40,255 nucleotides of DNA, taken from IMG/VR virus record IMGVR_UViG_3300028027_000108, positions 1 to 40,255 of that record; one strand, given 5' to 3'. The translations under genes and the position numbers were made by a program. Source of the stretch: a virus. Below the pieces are notes generated by a model that was not told the DNA's origin, did no database searches, and saw only the letters and a program-made list of their open reading frames with translations. The stretch's first letter is position 1. The number at the start of each line of letters is the position of its first letter. Shown here piece by piece: positions 39,427-40,255 of this stretch.

Positions 39427-40110
39427 ATGAGTATAACAATCAACAATTATGTAACATACTTCAGGGTATCAACAGACAAACAAGCCAACAGCGGACTAGG
39501 ACTAGAGGCACAAGAACAAATGGTATTACCAATCACAAACAAGGGAACAGTACTAGCAACCTTTACTGAAATTGAGTCAGGAAAAAAAGCTGATAGACCC
39601 AAGTTAAGAGAGGCAATAAACCTGTGCAAGGAGAAGAAGGCAATATTACTCGTAGCAAAGTTAGATAGGTTGTCTCGTAGCATAAGCTTCATAGCAAACT
39701 TGATGGATAGTAAGGTACAATTCAAGTGTGCTGATATGCCCGAGATGGACAACTTCTCAATCCACCTGTTCGGCTCTATGGCAGAAAGGGAGAGGGTGAT
39801 GATATCAGAGAGAACAGCAGCAGGACTAAACTCAATCAAGGTTCGTATACAGAAGAACGGATTCCACGTAACAAAGAACGGACGCATAATCAGCTCGCTA
39901 GGCAATCCTGAAATGCAAGACCCAAATAAAGCTAAAATACTAATGGCAGAGATAGCCAAGAAGAGAACTTACGTTAAGAAGTCAAACGTAGGTATAGAAC
40001 TAATCAAGGCATACTCCCAGAATAATGTTCCAAAGGCAGAGATACAAAGGAGGCTACTAGAGAACGGCATATCGCTATCTTTGAAGTCTATATACAAGTA
40101 TGCCGTATAG
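39427..40110 (+). CDS. serine recombinase, resolvase/invertase type
   Basis: A 227-aa protein. The catalytic domain has YFRVSTDKQ with nucleophile S15 and R13, the LxxLDRLSRS motif (R81, R84), and the long E helix starting AERERVMISERTAAGL (about 119-134). The C-terminal 35 residues (YSQNNVPKAEIQRRLLENGI then KSIYKYAV) are a helix-turn-helix as in Hin/gamma-delta resolvases. It lacks the large zinc-ribbon domain of serine integrases. It may integrate, invert or resolve phage DNA. It is transcribed with the RHH and GIY-YIG genes and followed by a strong terminator. Codon choice is noticeably less AT-rich than its neighbours. Confidence 0.85.
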   Translation: MSITINNYVTYFRVSTDKQANSGLGLEAQEQMVLPITNKGTVLATFTEIESGKKADRPKLREAINLCKEKKAILLVAKLDRLSRSISFIANLMDSKVQFKCADMPEMDNFSIHLFGSMAERERVMISERTAAGLNSIKVRIQKNGFHVTKNGRIISSLGNPEMQDPNKAKILMAEIAKKRTYVKKSNVGIELIKAYSQNNVPKAEIQRRLLENGISLSLKSIYKYAV

Positions 40111-40150
40111 TCGGATACTCCTCCTATTACAGCATACCCCCTTGAAAAGT

Positions 40151-40188
40151 ACCCCACCCCCTGACAACTAGGGCGGTGGGGTTTTTTT
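40151..40188 (+). terminator. strong terminator after the recombinase
   Basis: ACCCCACC (40151-40158) pairs with GGTGGGGT (40175-40182), extended by CCC/GGG past a bulged C, and followed by a T7 run. It is GC-rich against an AT-rich background. Confidence 0.85.
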
Positions 40189-40255
40189 GTGCGTGCAGGT
40201 GCGTGTATTCTTAGAAAGAGGGTATGGTGGTGAAAATGTGCTATAACCATTTTGT

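Noticed and set aside
39447-39959. Long minus-strand frame inside the serine recombinase gene
   Set aside because: Antisense to a gene with clear catalytic motifs; it arises from the codon use of the sense gene.
39969-40250. Minus-strand reading frame over the recombinase 3' end
   Set aside because: It crosses the terminator, is antisense to the recombinase, and has low-complexity His/Arg content; a shadow frame.
1-40255. CRISPR array, insertion sequence or diversity-generating retroelement
   Set aside because: No regularly spaced repeats with unique spacers, no transposase with terminal inverted repeats, and no reverse transcriptase or template/variable repeat pair were seen.
1-40255. Direct terminal repeat showing a complete circular genome
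   Set aside because: The first bases of the window are not repeated at its end. Joining the ends gives only a short frame stopping in a terminator, so completeness is neither shown nor excluded.

Overview
The window is about 40 kb of an AT-rich tailed-phage genome (podovirus-like gene set) infecting, or integrated in, a member of the Bacteroidetes, probably the Flavobacteriia or a freshwater relative. Evidence for the host group: eleven intergenic TAnnTTTG elements, eight of them with an upstream TTG at 18-20 bp (the Bacteroidetes sigma-factor promoter); start codons preceded by A/T-rich stretches rather than Shine-Dalgarno sequences; and large-terminase and portal proteins that read like those of crAss-like and related Bacteroidetes phages. 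I could run no database search, so family names come from recognisable motifs.

Layout. Everything from 376 to 30696 is on the minus strand and is read from right to left. It begins with a replication operon (47-aa helix-turn-helix protein, DUF6291-like protein, DnaB helicase, three small unknowns; 30696-27348), which ends at a terminator (27244-27277). Next come the virion genes: a pilot-like protein, four large or medium internal virion proteins (two with zincin HExxH motifs), an accessory island, a 1233-aa membrane-active virion protein, tail/fibre proteins, TerS-like, TerL, portal, a possible scaffold and a head-tail adaptor (27188-376). The right arm (30864-40110) is on the plus strand. 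It holds about 25 small, tightly overlapping early genes, among them a metallophosphoesterase, a small zinc peptidase, a PD-(D/E)XK-like nuclease and two families of paralogous small proteins. It ends with a separately promoted cassette (ribbon-helix-helix protein, GIY-YIG protein, serine recombinase) closed by a strong terminator. At the far left a plus-strand ribbon-helix-helix gene converges on the virion operon.

The most unusual part is an island at 14690-15823 inside the virion operon: a ferritin-like diiron protein with its own good promoter, a 72-nt tRNA-like sequence with a UAU anticodon loop, and about 450 nt of non-coding, GC-enriched sequence rich in hairpins and crossing complementary segments. 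Two of its hairpin loops carry the same heptamer, and a third segment is complementary to both. This could be a large ornate RNA of the general kind exemplified by GOLLD and ROOL, but that is a hypothesis.

Missing items: no recognisable major capsid protein, no recognisable lysis genes, no DNA polymerase or primase. Either the window is not the whole genome (a minus-strand reading frame runs off the left edge) or these functions are too diverged to recognise. Replication probably relies on the host polymerase recruited with the phage helicase. The serine recombinase and small DNA-binding regulators leave open a temperate or plasmid-like state.
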